Below, piece by piece: positions 23,757 to 34,652 of a stretch of 64,000 bases of DNA. A program made the translations under genes and the position numbers. The DNA lies in NCBI GenBank assembly GCA_032164245.1, contig JAVMKO010000020.1:8335206-8399205 (forward strand), given 5' to 3'. Origin of the DNA: Sternotherus odoratus. Taxonomy: Eukaryota > Chordata > Testudines > Kinosternidae. The first letter of the stretch is position 1. Every line of letters starts with the position of its first letter. Under the pieces are notes generated by a model. The model saw nothing but the letters and a program-made list of their open reading frames with translations, had not been told where the DNA came from and did not search any database.

Positions 23757-24438
23757 TGTGATGGGGTATCTATCCCACATAGGTGAGCAAAGGCTTGATA
23801 ATAGTTATGGAATGCAATTAGCCCACCTGATTGCACCTAGAGGATGACCAGGCCTAATTAATGATGAAACCCAGCTGGGGAGGGTCTGGGTGGTTCTATA
23901 AACAGAGGAAGGTGATTCAGGGTGGAACTCTGTAGTCACTTTCCTGATCACAGGGAGCGAGGAGACTTGTAAGGAACAAGAAGGCTCTTGCAGGGTGAGG
24001 AGCAAGTCCAGGAAAAGGCTTGGTAGGAAGAAATCCAGCAGCAAGGAGTCTGTTGAAGTGAACCTTGACTGCCCATCCTGTGGTCCTTGGACTAGAGCTC
24101 AGTGTAGATGCTGGGCCTGGGTTTCCCTACCAGCCACTGGTAAGGTGGTATGTAGCTTCTGAGAAGGGGCTATGGACTCCTGAAAGCCCCAAGAAAAGGG
24201 TGGATGGGCCACTTGGCCTAGAATTGAGGGCAGCAGAGCAGACGGCGGGAATGGACATTTGTTTTTGTTGGATTTTCTGGTATAGGTGGAGCTAAACATG
24301 ACCTGGCTGTAGGGTTGAGTCATAAGAAGGAGCAGACCATTAGAGGGCTGAAGTGGCTGCTGCCAGCAGGTTCTAGGGGTTGAGAGCCAGCCTACGCCAC
24401 ACGAGGGGATGTGCTTGCGGTGAGTCAACTGTACCACA
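23757..24438 (+). mobile_element. LTR-like repeat, tgtgatggggt family (copy B)
   Basis: Starts tgtgatggggtatc and ends near gtaccacag. Shared blocks with copy A (7686-8495) are aatgatgaaacccagctggg, gtggaactctgtagtcact and gtttccctaccagccact. A TATA-like ctataaac lies at about 23896, at the same offset as in copy A. It starts only 16 bp after the target duplication of the palindrome. No nested element. No coding region seen. Confidence 0.6.
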
Positions 24439-24474
24439 GGCCCCCAAAACCCTAATACCTGAGCACTGCACAGT

Positions 24475-24780
24475 CTTTAATGTTGTATTTCCCTCACAAC
24501 ATCCCTGCAAGGTAGGGAAGTGCGAATGTTCCCCAGAGATGGGGAAGTGAAGCACGAAAGAGACTTTAGGGCCAGATTTTTAAAGGTGTTTAGATGCTGA
24601 AAGATGCACATAGGTTCCTAGAAGGGTTTTCAAACCTGCCTTGGCACATATGTACATGTTTAGGCACTTAAAAATCTGGCTGTAATTGACTTGTCCAAGG
24701 TTACCCAGGAAGTCTGTGGCTGTGCATAGAATGAAATCCCAGTCTAGCGTACTAACCGTTGCATCAGCCTTCCTTTTTGT
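24475..24780 (-). repeat. MIR-like SINE split by a MITE
   Basis: The left part has ctcacaacatccctgcaagg and gatggggaagtgaagcac. The right part resumes attgacttgtccaaggttac then gaatgaaatcccagtc. Removing 24571-24680 restores the minus-strand SINE order. Confidence 0.7.
24571..24680. mobile_element. 110-bp MITE nested in MIR
   Basis: Inverted ends gccagatttttaa (left) and ttaaaaatctggc (right), perfect over 13 bp. Internal gtttagatgctg and tgtttaggcac are also roughly inverted. No clear target duplication. Younger than the SINE it interrupts. Confidence 0.75.
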
Positions 24781-24819
24781 GTACACTCCGCCTCATTGCA
24801 TCTGTAATAGCCCATTTCA

Positions 24820-25010
24820 CTCAGATGGAGGCTTTCCTCAGATGAATTCCAAGCACTTTAGGGATGTTCTCTTCTGTGTTTTAGACGAGGAAACAGAGAC
24901 ACAAAGTGACCTGCATGACTTCAAACATCAGATCCGTGGTGGGAGATAGGAATAGAAGCCACATTGCTTGACTTTCTTTTTCATACTTGAGCCACTAGAC
25001 TTCTCCCTCA
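24820..25010 (-). repeat. MIR-like SINE copy
   Basis: Minus-strand order: agcactttagggatgttctc, acgaggaaacagagacac, aagtgacctgcatgactt, then a head-like ttgagccactagacttctc. Confidence 0.65.
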
Positions 25011-25044
25011 CCTCTCTCTTTCTTCCTGAGTGCTCAAAGCCAGT

Positions 25045-25125
25045 GGTTTTCAACCCTTTTTTCCTGTCCCAGGACCCTAGGCCCATGTAGTTGGAACTCC
25101 CCCACAAGTTAACAATATGGAAAGG
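25045..25125 (+). mobile_element. Truncated hAT-like fragment
   Basis: Begins cagtggttttcaaccctttt, the canonical cagtggttctcaacc end of a hAT-derived family, and is lost after about 80 bp. Confidence 0.5.
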
Positions 25126-25168
25126 GTAAGGTTGTGAAGTCACCCACGCAGAGCAGTTGACTCTAATC

Positions 25169-25476
25169 CAGGGGTGGCCAAACTTATGGACCCTCAGAGC
25201 TGCATACAATCATCTTCAGAAGTTCAAGAGCCAGATGTGCCTGCTGGGACTCGAGGCTTCAGCCCCGTGAGAAAGGGGGCTCTCAGGGCTTCGGCCTCGG
25301 CTGGTGAGCCCCACAGGGTTGAAGCCCCACAATCCCATGCCAGGACAGAAGGCCTGAGCTCCCTCCCCAGCCTGGTAGGCAGAGAACGGAGGGAAGGGAC
25401 TTGGGAGCTTCACAAGCTGTACATCAACTGTGAAAGAGTTGTAGGATGCTCATGGGCTGCGGCTTGGCCACCCTTG
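25169..25476. mobile_element. 308-bp non-autonomous hAT element with 8-bp target duplication
   Basis: Ends caggggtggccaa and ttggccacccttg are complementary apart from one base. Flanks ctctaatc (25161-25168) and ctctaatt (25477-25484) form an 8-bp duplication with one mismatch. The ends and duplication length are diagnostic of hAT. No transposase sequence remains. Confidence 0.88.
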
Positions 25477-25589
25477 CTCTAATTTATCCATCAGCCTGAC
25501 TCCCCTCTCAGGGTGGTTTCCCACCAAACTTGACCACTGACTTGAATGGAATGAATCGTGATTTACACCAGCAAAACCCAGACTAGATC

Positions 25590-25672
25590 TGCAGAGCTCA
25601 AAAGCTTGTCACTTTCACCAACAGACTGTGGGTCTAATAAAAGATATTACCTCATCCCCTTGGTTTGAATGC
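25590..25672 (-). repeat. Fragment of gtgttggttcc / tattggtcc repeat family
   Basis: Reads gctcaaaagcttgtcacttt, accaacagactgtgggtc and aataaaagatattacctc. This is the reverse complement of the family copy at 56884-57015. Confidence 0.6.
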
Positions 25673-25679
25673 GATCATT

Positions 25680-26139
25680 GATGTGCTTTGCTCCTTCGGG
25701 GCCTAAGTGAGAAGAATTGAGTGTGTAGATAAATAGATCTCACGGAGAGCTGTGCAGAGGGTGAGCGCAGGCCTGGCAGTGACTTAGTCATCCCCTTTCT
25801 TGCTAAATGATACCCTCCATTTATATCATTTATTTATTAGTGTTGCTTATTTCTTTGTGTTATTTCAATCAGCCCTTTGGAGCTTTGCCCATCACTGCTT
25901 TAATCCATTATGTTGCTTTCTCTTGTTTAGCAAGCCATTAGGGATGCTCAAGTTTATAAAACAAAACATCCTTCAGGCAAAACTTTGAAAAGCACCATTT
26001 CCCTCTCATCCAGGCTCTGATCCTGCAGTGCAATCCACTAGGGCAAGCTGCAGCAGCCTTATAGAGCTCCATTGGGTTTAAGGCCTAGCTGGCTAGGACA
26101 TTCAACTGGGTTTCAGGACATGGCGGGCTCTACCGCCAG
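25680..26139. other. Unannotated DNA
   Basis: Nothing recognised. Confidence 0.4.
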
Positions 26140-26265
26140 CCCTGCATTGTCCTGCTTGGGCGGGTCATGTCAAACCTCTGTGCCTCGGTTTGCTCCCCTG
26201 TGAAATGGGGATAGTGATACTTAGCTCCTTTTTGATGCACATGGAAATCTAATGCTGATATGGGC
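26140..26265 (+). repeat. MIR-like SINE core fragment
   Basis: Contains gggcgggtcatgtcaaacct, gtgcctcggtttgctcccc and gtgaaatggggatagtgat, the conserved SINE core in plus orientation. Confidence 0.65.
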
Positions 26266-26359
26266 TAAAAAAAACACCTAAATAATTTTAATTTTAATAG
26301 GACCCCCTCTGTGGCCACTGCAACTTGGCCCATCAGAGGCTGAAAATGCAAGTTTCCTT

Positions 26360-26740
26360 CCCTTTCAGAGGAAACCCTCTATTTTTAAAGATTTTAATTG
26401 TATTCCTGCTGACCTTAAGTGAAATCTTCCCTCTACATCCTTGAATCAGTGCAGCAGATACGACTGACAGCCTGTGTCCTGAAGCAGAGGCTAGGAAACA
26501 AAAATCTAATCAGGCTATTGATGTGCACTAATGTATGAGCCACTGTGCTCTCAATCACATTCAGAAATGGATATTATAAACCTCGAAGGGCTGAGGGAAT
26601 CTGTGTTGTACTTGTGGCCATAATATAATCGACATAGAAACGTTTTAGAGTAACTTGCAGTAATAATAACTCCTCACTTTTATGGTTTTCAATAGTGACG
26701 CTTTAATGCTTTAAACAGGCAGAAAATAACAGTGTTTGGG
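26360..26740. promoter_or_regulatory. Candidate conserved non-coding element
   Basis: No recognised repeat. Holds aaacaaaaatctaatcaggc, ccataatataatcgac and ttgcagtaataataactcc, homeodomain and forkhead-like words. Inference only. Confidence 0.22.
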
Positions 26741-26835
26741 ATTTTTTTATTTGTTTGTTTTTGTTGGGTTTTTTCCACGTATCTCTTGGAAAACAAGAAC
26801 CAGTGAGTTAGGAAGAGTGTTGTAGACATCTTTCC

Positions 26836-26858
26836 CCCCCCCCCCCCCCACCCCCGCT
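26836..26858. repeat. Poly-C run
   Basis: About sixteen consecutive C, one A, then more C; prone to length error in assembly. Confidence 0.9.
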
Positions 26859-27429
26859 CCTTAATTATTTTAAATGGTCACTTATAATCACTTAAAATCT
26901 ATCTTTCATAGTTAATAAACTTGTTTTGTTTTGTCTGTAAAACCAGTGGGGAACTCCCATGTGAGGCAGAAAGCTTTTGCATATTTCTCTCCATATTGAG
27001 GGAGAGGGCGAATTTTATGAGCTTATGCTATATAGTTCTCTGTGCAGCGCAAGATGATATGATCTTGGGTTTACACTCTAAAGAGGATGTGCAATTGCCT
27101 GCTGGACAATTCCGTAGCTTAGCTCTTCCATTCAGAGCTGATCTCAGCTTTTGTGTAAATATAGGTGCAGCTGGGTGTGTCTCCACTTGTGTGTGTATGT
27201 GTATGTGTGTGTCCTGGAAGGGGGCTTGAGAACCTGTGACAGCAGCACAGATAAGGGAAAACCAGGCTGGTGGGACAGGTAGGCTCAATGGTATCCCAGT
27301 TCCAAGCAACATTCCAGGGGGAACCTGTAACACCTTCATGTGGAAAAAATAATAGGTACTAAAACAGTCTTTAATCTGCCAAAGAAGGCTTAACAAGAAT
27401 GAGAGTGTGGAAGCTGAAACCAGACCAAT

Positions 27430-27689
27430 TAAAATTAGGAATAAAACCATTTTTGTGCAGTGGGTGGGAGGGTAACAGTGAGGGTGATTAGCCACTGGAA
27501 CAAACTATCACGGGAAATGGTATATTCTCCATTTCTTGATGCCTTCAGATAAAGTCTCTATCTTTCTGGAAGATATGCTTCAATAAGACAAATTATTGGG
27601 CTCAGAATGGGGGGTAACAGGGTGAAATTCTATGGCCCGTGTTATTCTAGGTTAGAATAGAAGGTCTAATGCCACCCTCTTTTTATTTG
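27430..27689 (+). mobile_element. CR1 LINE 3' tail, interrupted by hAT element
   Basis: Reads ccatttcttgatgccttcag, tttctggaagatatgcttca, aattattgggctcag, ggtgaaattctatggcccg, the plus-strand CR1 3' UTR. Its last bases (ttaaagtctttgaatctatg) reappear after the hAT insertion, at 28460-28480. Confidence 0.85.
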
Positions 27690-27697
27690 GTTTAAAG

Positions 27698-28457
27698 CAG
27701 AGTTGGGCAAACTACTGCCCATGGGTCACATCCAGCCCGCGGGCTCTTCCTGTCCAGCCTCTGAGCTCTCAGCTGGGGAGGCTGCTCCCCTCCCCCCCTC
27801 CCCCCAACCTCAGCATGCTACATGAGAGCGCTCTGTGGGGCGGGGCTGCCTGCTCTGGCAGATCAGCACAGCAGCGTGTCTGGTGGCATGTTACGGGGGG
27901 CGGGCCAGGCCAGGGGTGGGCATTGGATAAGGGGCAGAGAGTCTCGGGGGTCGGTCAGGGGACAGAGATGGGGAAGAGGAGGGGGGTTGGATAGGGCATG
28001 GGAGTTCCCGGGGGCCTGTCAGGTGGCAGGGGTGTGGCTAGGGGTCGGGACACTCAGAGAGCAGAGGGGTTGAATAGGAGGTGCAGTCTTGGGGTGATTG
28101 GGGGGATCTCTGAGGGGGCGGTCGGGACAAGAAGCAGAGGAATTAGGGGGTGGGATCCTTGGGAGGTGGTTAGGGGTTGGGGGGGGTCTCTGGAGGGGAC
28201 AAGAGAAGGGAGCTTAGATAGGGATTGGGGTCTTGGGGAGTGATTAGGGGTGGAGGGGGTGATCAGTGGACAAGGAGCGCAGGGGTGGTTGGATGGGTCA
28301 GGAGTTGTGAGGGGGGCAGTCAAGGGACGGGAAGTGGGAGGGAGTCAGACTGGGGTGGGGCCAGGTTGTTTGGGGAGGCACAGCCTTCCCTACCCGGCCC
28401 TCCATACAATTTTGAACCCCGATGTGGCCCTCGGGCCAAAAAGTTTTCCCACCCCTG
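27698..28457. mobile_element. 760-bp non-autonomous hAT element nested in CR1
   Basis: Ends cagagttgggcaaac and, on the opposite strand, caggggtgggaaaact are hAT-type terminal repeats. Flanking gtttaaag (27690-27697) and ggttaaag (28458-28465) form an 8-bp duplication with one mismatch. Both ends resemble ggccacat / gggccaaaa repeats known in turtle DNA. The middle (about 27950-28330) is G-rich degenerate tandem sequence. No transposase remains. Confidence 0.88.
27950..28330 (+). repeat. Degenerate G-rich minisatellite inside the hAT element
   Basis: A gggaca-type word recurs near 27957, 28047, 28125, 28196, 28267 and 28324, giving irregular units of about 56-90 bp. Open frames across it on both strands are low-complexity artefacts. 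Confidence 0.55.
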
Positions 28458-28599
28458 GGTTAAAGTCTTTGAATCTATGAAACCCTGCAGAGCGGGAGAC
28501 ACTTTGAAACCCTCAGTCACATAATCCTGGAGCACTAAAGCAGCCTAAAGGCAGCTAAGTGTCCTGCCCCAATTGATTTTTCAATCACCATTGTGTGCC

Positions 28600-28870
28600 T
28601 TTCGGTATGTCTGTGCCGGAAAGAAAAACCCCTGGCGCTGAGCCTGAGCGCCTGGGTCAGTTACCTCAGGCTTGAACTGGGGGCTAACAATAGCAGTGTA
28701 GACATTCAGCCTGGGGTGGGAGCCTGGTGTCTAAGACTCTCCCCCCTCACCAGTTTCTGGAGTCCAGACTCCATCCCAAATGGGAATGTCTAGACGCTAT
28801 TTTTAGCCCCATGCACGAGCCCCGGGAGCGTGAGTCGGTTGACTTGGGGGGGTCTGGAACTGGGTGCCAC
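28600..28870. repeat. MITE-like element, tatgtctacac family, right end damaged
   Basis: Starts cggtatgtctgtgccgg, has a cctgagcgcctgggtcag interior and gtgtagacattcagcctg within, then ccccgggagcgtgagtcgg. The order matches a common GC-rich turtle MITE whose usual end is agtgtagacatacc; that end is replaced here by g-rich sequence. Confidence 0.5.
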
Positions 28871-28908
28871 AGCTTTTTCAGAGCTACTCTAAGTTCCTTT
28901 GAAAATCC

Positions 28909-29027
<119 letters not shown>

Positions 29028-29059
29028 ATTTCCAGCCAGACTGATCCCTGCAGCACTTG

Positions 29060-29480
29060 TGACTCAGTGGTACATATTGGCAGACTCACCTTAATATAAT
29101 TAGTAAATGGTGCACAGTTACTCATTCCCAGTGCACTTTTTGCTGTAAATAGATCTGGTGCTAATTTTCTACAGCTAGCGGTGCTGTCCGAAGAACCACT
29201 GAAACGCTCAGTTTAATAATATTCAATTAACCTAATGTTTTCGAACATCCTAAATAACGCCACATTGCCAGGACAGCTGTCAATATCCTTTATTGAGGTT
29301 GCACTCCAAGCTGCTGCACATTTCACTGGTTTATTGGTTACTTGTAAATATTATTAGCATACATTATCTTCACTCCAGCATCACAGAAACATTAGCAGCT
29401 GCCCCAGTCCAAGACTAACAATTGAAAGGAACAGGAGCGCACTGAAACCAAAGCGTGTTGCTGTAATTTACACCTACGTA
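29060..29480. promoter_or_regulatory. Candidate conserved non-coding element
   Basis: Over 400 bp without a recognised repeat. It holds many homeodomain and SOX-like A/T words (cttaatataattagtaaatg, cagtttaataatattcaat, tattattagcatacatta) mixed with preserved CpG (gctagcggtgctgtccgaa). Composition resembles developmental enhancers; inference only. Confidence 0.3.
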
Positions 29481-30709
29481 AGTCTCCCTTTTATCAGAAT
29501 GGTGTAAAAGGGCCTTCATGTAAATACCCAACAATGTTCAGTGTACGGTAATTATACCAAGAGCTTGGCAGCATGGGGAGGGGGGCCGAGGCAGCTCATG
29601 TGATGCCACAAATGTGCTTTTAACTCCGCGTGCTAAACAACATTTTAACAATGCCAAATCATTACCCAGGAAGGGAGTCAAGTATGTCAAAAGCTTTATT
29701 TTGGGCTAAGCAAAATGAGCCTGCTGAGGCCTTCACTGACGGATTCGCAGGCACCGACCTTGTTTTATGTCGGTTCTTGCAGAGGAACAAGAAGGGAAAG
29801 TTTTTGAAAATGCATGAGGGCTTTCCCTCTGAGGTGTAGCCAGTTGAAGAAGTGTGTTCCTTTCCTGGGAAACAAGGCTCCAAATAAGACTACTCCAAAT
29901 ATCTCCCTGGGTTAAAACTACCATGGAGCTTGTATAAGTGCTCCCAAAATGGCCACCCCTTCTAATTTTTATAATTGCTGTTTGCACATGCCACTAAACC
30001 TTCTGAACATCTTGTGCTTGGTGCAGAAATTCACTAATGTTCAGCTTTTCGGGATATGAGACCCCTCATTAGCTCTGAGTATTAAATGAAACAGTTGAGT
30101 TAGTAACCCAATCTACAAAGAACCAGCTGACTGTATGTATGATTAGGGACTTTGTCATCTCGCTCATGGATTAATTATATGGTCCATTATACAGAAATGT
30201 GTTCTTGATTTCAAGAATAGTTTTGTTCTTGAGTTTTTGTACTTCCCATCTGGTGTAATGTTCCTTATCTTCCTCCCCCAAATAAGTACCAAATTATAGA
30301 TTTCTTAACTTGTAGAACAAATTTAGAAGGGTTGAAAAAAAAATAGAACAGATGCATTCAAAGCTATCACATTAAAATATATATATACATTCAGTGGAAC
30401 TGTGTATGGTGAGCAATCTACAGTACAGTAATGGTCTGAGAGCATTCGGAGCCGCAGGGTATCAAGTTAGAGTCCAATACATATTCTCTGTTCTGTACTA
30501 AGGCCATAGAATAGACCCCAGTAAATTGGTTTTGGTATTGCATGTCTCCTAGGATCAGCTGCCTTTTTTTTTTTTCAAGGCTATGGAGGGAAAGCAACAT
30601 TTAACTATTGTGTGACTATGTTTATGGCTCCATCAGTGTCATGTATTCATAGAGAACATAATCCCGAGGCGCCTGAGAAATTATTATTATTCATTAGAGT
30701 TATTGAATG
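29481..30709. other. Unannotated DNA
   Basis: No repeat or exon recognised; short T run near 30566-30577. Confidence 0.45.
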
Positions 30710-30945
30710 TATTTGGATTGTAGTTCCTAGAGCCCTCAGCTGAGATCAGGGCCCCTGCATAAGCATGTGATAAGAAACAGTCCCTGCCGCAAAGATTTTA
30801 CAGTCTACCTAGACAAGACAAAGGGTGAGAGAAAGGGCATGTGATGTCTGGTTTACAGATAGGGAAGAGAAGCAGAGGTTAGATGACTTTTGCAAGGTCA
30901 CACAGGTAATTTGTGGCAAATCTGGGTGAACCAAGGGTGAAACTC
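30710..30945 (-). repeat. MIR-like SINE copy, near full length
   Basis: Minus-strand order: gtagttcctagagccctcag, cagtccctgccgcaaagat, tttacagatagggaagagaa, ttttgcaaggtcacacagg. Among the longest MIR-like copies here. Confidence 0.78.
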
Positions 30946-31923
30946 ACCCACTAGGACTGCAGTAGGACTGGAGTAGTGGTCATCCATAACTTCCCAAGAG
31001 AATGAATTATGGAAGTATCTCATGACATAGCAGCTTTGAAAAACAGAATCAGTGGTGACGGTATGAAAAAAAATAAGAGGATAAATATTTTTACATAAGA
31101 AAGAAAGAAAGAAAGAATAGCAGAAATTGTTGGCTCTGAAGCCTGTTGTTTTTCCTGATAATTGATTTTGACAACAGGAAATAGGCTACCCCATACAGAA
31201 TGAAGTTTGCATTGAATGAAGAAACCATTTGGAGTCTGCTTGTGTTCATCTCATTAATTCTCTTTCTGCCTGTTAACTTCTAAGTAACACTTTCTAGAAA
31301 AGGCTGAAGAGTCAGCGGGGGCTAGGGGTTTGGGGGGGGGGAAGTAAAATTCAATAGACTCTGAAAGCCTACAGGAAAATAAATGAATTGTGTAGCTGAG
31401 AGAGAGATATTTGACAGCTTTTCATCTAGCAGGAGTTCCGAACTAAAAGCCTTTCCGGCTTCCAGTGGCAAAACTCCCCTGGACTTAAAAGATGAAGGAT
31501 GGAACCTGAAAGGGAAAGTGATAAGACTCAGTTGCATTACCAAAAAGAAAACACTATAGAAGGTGGTGCCGAAATTTGTCCTCCAAAATCTCATGGGGAA
31601 GTATAACCACTCCATCATGCCTGAGGAGGTTATATAGTGAGCTTGTGCAAGTCCCTGGAACGGGACCACTGTACTGTTCTCTACTTGGGAGGCGTTCAGA
31701 TGCCATGACAGTGGCTGTGTACAATACATACCTAGACTGAGAAGCCTTAAATAGCACCGCAAGGGCTCAAACCAGCAAAGTGCTGAGTTCCTTCCATTCC
31801 CATTGACTCGCAAGGAAAAGGTCTGTTGGGATTGAGCTGCCATATCTGGTCCCTAATATATTTGTCACTCAATAAGATCTCTCTTCTCTTTCTTCCCAGC
31901 TGTTGGAGAAATAGCTCAAATTA
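30946..31923. other. Unannotated DNA
   Basis: Short GAAA tract near 31099-31116 and a G run at about 31331-31340. The longest open frame of the window (173 codons, minus strand, 31322-31843) lies here but shows no domain. Confidence 0.45.
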
Positions 31924-32055
31924 CAGTGTAGTTGTTAGGAATACTTGTAGCACCTTAGAGACTAACTAGTTTATTTCAGCATAAGCTTTCGTGGGCTATA
32001 GCCCACTTCATCGGATGCATAGAATGGAACAGAAGTAAGATGCAGTGTAGTTGTT
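31924..32055 (+). repeat. Head-truncated fold-back-family copy, 13-bp target duplication
   Basis: The 13-bp repeat cagtgtagttgtt lies at 31924-31936 and 32043-32055. The 106-bp body starts inside the unit (aggaatacttgtagcacc), runs through gctttcgtgggctatagccc and cttcatcggatgca, and extends to tagaatggaacagaagtaag. There is no inverted arm. Confidence 0.88.
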
Positions 32056-32289
32056 GCATGTTTTCCTTTAATTCTTCATTGCTCAGCCTACTGGCCATTT
32101 ACTGTGTGTCTGCATGTGCAACTCTGTGTTTTAAGGGTGCAAAATGGAGGGGCAATCCAATTTCAATGTATAATTTTAGAGACCAAAGCAGCTTTTGCCC
32201 AAAGATCTGGAGTCCATCAAAATTTCACCCAGCTTCCATCACACTTATTAGAGTGAAGGAATGGTCTAAGGTTTATTTTAAGGTGCTGT

Positions 32290-32560
32290 ATTAAGATTCT
32301 GGATACCCACGTTGAATTCCCTGCCTGACCACAGATAAGTTATTTAAACCCAGATTTGTATTTAGACATTGCAGTACTCAGCAGAGCAGTGCCAAAGCAC
32401 CTTTAACAATATGGATCGTAGTCTCTCTTTGCCTCGGTTTTCCCATCAGTAAAATGGGGATAAGAGACTTCACCTACCAACCCAGAGAGATTATGGGAAT
32501 AAATATATCAAGGACAGTGAGGCATTCAGATAATATCCATATGAGTACCTAGATAAACTC
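32290..32560 (+). repeat. MIR-like SINE copy with internal insertion
   Basis: Has gttgaattccctgcctgacc at the left and ttgcctcggttttcccatca, gtaaaatggggataagag at the right. About 70 bp of unrelated sequence (32345-32415) lies between. Confidence 0.6.
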
Positions 32561-33189
32561 ATCCATGTTTGTGGAATGCCAGAAAATTCACTTTGTTGGG
32601 TAGGGATAAAGAAACTTCAATAGCAGTGCTATGGAATAGAATCCTGACGATGTGTGTGTTTTATCTATAGGCATATGGAAAAATAATATTTGGCTTTTAA
32701 TTAACTTCTTTGCAGACAGGTTCTTCCAACCAGGCAGCTTCTAAAATCTTTAATTATTCCATATAATTAATAAGTACCAACATAAATCTTGGTGTTACTT
32801 GTTCAAAAAGTATCACTTACTGCACCAAATCCCCTTTTTATGGCCGATATTAAAGGTTATTATGTGATAAATGTTATCTGAACCTGGGTTTATATTTTTG
32901 TGTTAATTTTCTTCACATTTAAAAGCTAGGGATTGTTATAAGAGAGGTTTGATGATTTTTAAAAAATGATACAAAATTGGACTCCTCTTAAAACCTTCCT
33001 GAAACAAGAGAGAACATTTTTAGTAATATTCATAAATGACTGGAATTAGCCACTCTTATGCAGGTCAAGTAGTATCTTAGTCCTTGAGTACTTTCATTGA
33101 TATCGGTGCTATTACTGGTGGAGTAAGTATTTAGGCCCTCAAAATAGGACTTAAGTGGGTGGCAAGATCAAGACTATAGCGTGCAAGGG
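32561..33189. other. Unannotated A/T-rich DNA
   Basis: Nothing recognised. Confidence 0.4.
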
Positions 33190-33275
33190 AGTCACGAGGA
33201 CTTGATTCTATGCTGATTGAAGTCAATCGCAAAGTTCCCATTCACTTTAATGGTGCAAGATCAGGGCTTAAATGA
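33190..33275. repeat. MITE-like fragment
   Basis: Contains gattctatgctgattgaagt and cattcactttaatggtgcaa with agatcagggctt, typical of short palindromic elements. Termini degraded. Confidence 0.35.
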
Positions 33276-34229
33276 ACACGTATCACTTTGATTTTTCACG
33301 GGTCAAGTCTTCAAGTCCTTGTGTAGGCCTGGGATGAGAGTTACCATATGGAAGAGGGGCTTGGCTACCTCTGTAGCTCCATCTTGTGGACCCTGTAGAG
33401 GAAATCTTTCAGAGCAGGGTAAGCCTTCTTTCATAGTGGCGAGTGGAATTGTTCTGGCTGTCCCTGTTGGTAGCTTTTTTTGTACACAGCTGTGCAACGA
33501 GGACTCTTTTGCTCCAGTTAGTTGCTTGCACTCAAGAACAGAGTTTCTTTTTTTAAAGAAAGTGGCAGTTTAGAGTCGCCTACGCAGCCTGTCAGTCACC
33601 CGTTTAGCACAGTGCCAGCACATCAGAAATCTTTAGGAACTGGATCCCTGCTAACTGTGTCACATTTTTGTGGGAATTTTTTTGTTAGATGGAATTGTTC
33701 AATCAGATACTTCAAAGATACCGAATATCTTCATATATTTAATAACAATTGTCTGCTTGAGGCAAACATCCCTCTCCACTCAAACTGATTTTAAAGAAAA
33801 TACTTTTTTGTTGTTGTTTACACACGGAAGGCCCGATTTCCATCTCACAGGGTGAATTGAGTCAATGCCCAGATTTCATCACCTACCGAAGTTAACTAAT
33901 CACTTTGGTCCTAATGGCCTGATTGGGAAGGCTGACACAGAAATCCTTGTCTAACACAGGAAACAGGAGCCTTCTCCACAGTTACTTTTCCAATCCATTA
34001 TTTTATGTACTAAGATTGTGCATCTATCCAGAACTGTTCATACTGCAAGATCCTAAAGGATCTGATCAGCTATATCCAGCACCAGTGAGATGTAGCCAAC
34101 AAAAAGGTACAAGAGTGGGGTATGGGGTAATTTTGGTGTTAGATACCAAGACAACCCCCGGACTTACACAAAGTGCTGTGAGATATATAATGCCCATAGA
34201 AAGCAGATACCCAGGGCTCTTTTAAAGGA
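33276..34229. other. Unannotated DNA
   Basis: Nothing recognised. Confidence 0.4.
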
Positions 34230-34316
34230 CAGTTTGGGCTTAATTCTCCTCTCACTTATGCCAGTGTAACTCCAGTGATTTACTCTTGATCTGCACCAGT
34301 GAAATGGAGGGCCTAA
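34230..34316. repeat. MITE-like element
   Basis: Starts gggcttaattctcctctcac and has cagtgtaactccagtgattt with ctgcaccagtgaaatgg towards the right. Same group as 34503-34652. Confidence 0.5.
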
Positions 34317-34502
34317 GTCTCTTCTGACTTTGTCTGCGTGCAAAGTATAAAGGGCCCAATAACCTCTGCTTAGAAGGGACTGTATTGTTCCAGGCCACCT
34401 ATGGGCCTGGTTCAGAGCTCCCCTCCACACACACACACCCAAAGCAATCTCTGTGTATTTGAGACTTAAGCTGATATAAATGAGTTCAGAATTGGGCTCA
34501 GT

Positions 34503-34652
34503 GGGCCTGATTCTCCACCTCCTGCATCGGGTGGAGTCATTCACCCCTGGGCAAAAGGAGTGGGAAATGCTGCCGAGCTGCTCTGATCACATTTTACGCC
34601 CATTTTGCACCAGTGCAAATGCCTCTCTTAGGTGCAGTGGAGAATCAGGCCC
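34503..34652. repeat. 150-bp MITE with perfect 15-bp ends
   Basis: gggcctgattctcca at 34503-34517 and its exact reverse complement at 34638-34652. The interior contains ttttgcaccagtgcaaatg. No target duplication recognised. Confidence 0.8.

Noticed and set aside
27822..28535. Gly/Arg/Trp-rich overlapping frames
   Set aside because: Explained by the G-rich tandem array inside the hAT element.
31322..31843. Longest open frame, 173 codons, minus strand
   Set aside because: No recognisable domain and no codon-like periodicity apparent; lies in ordinary non-coding DNA.
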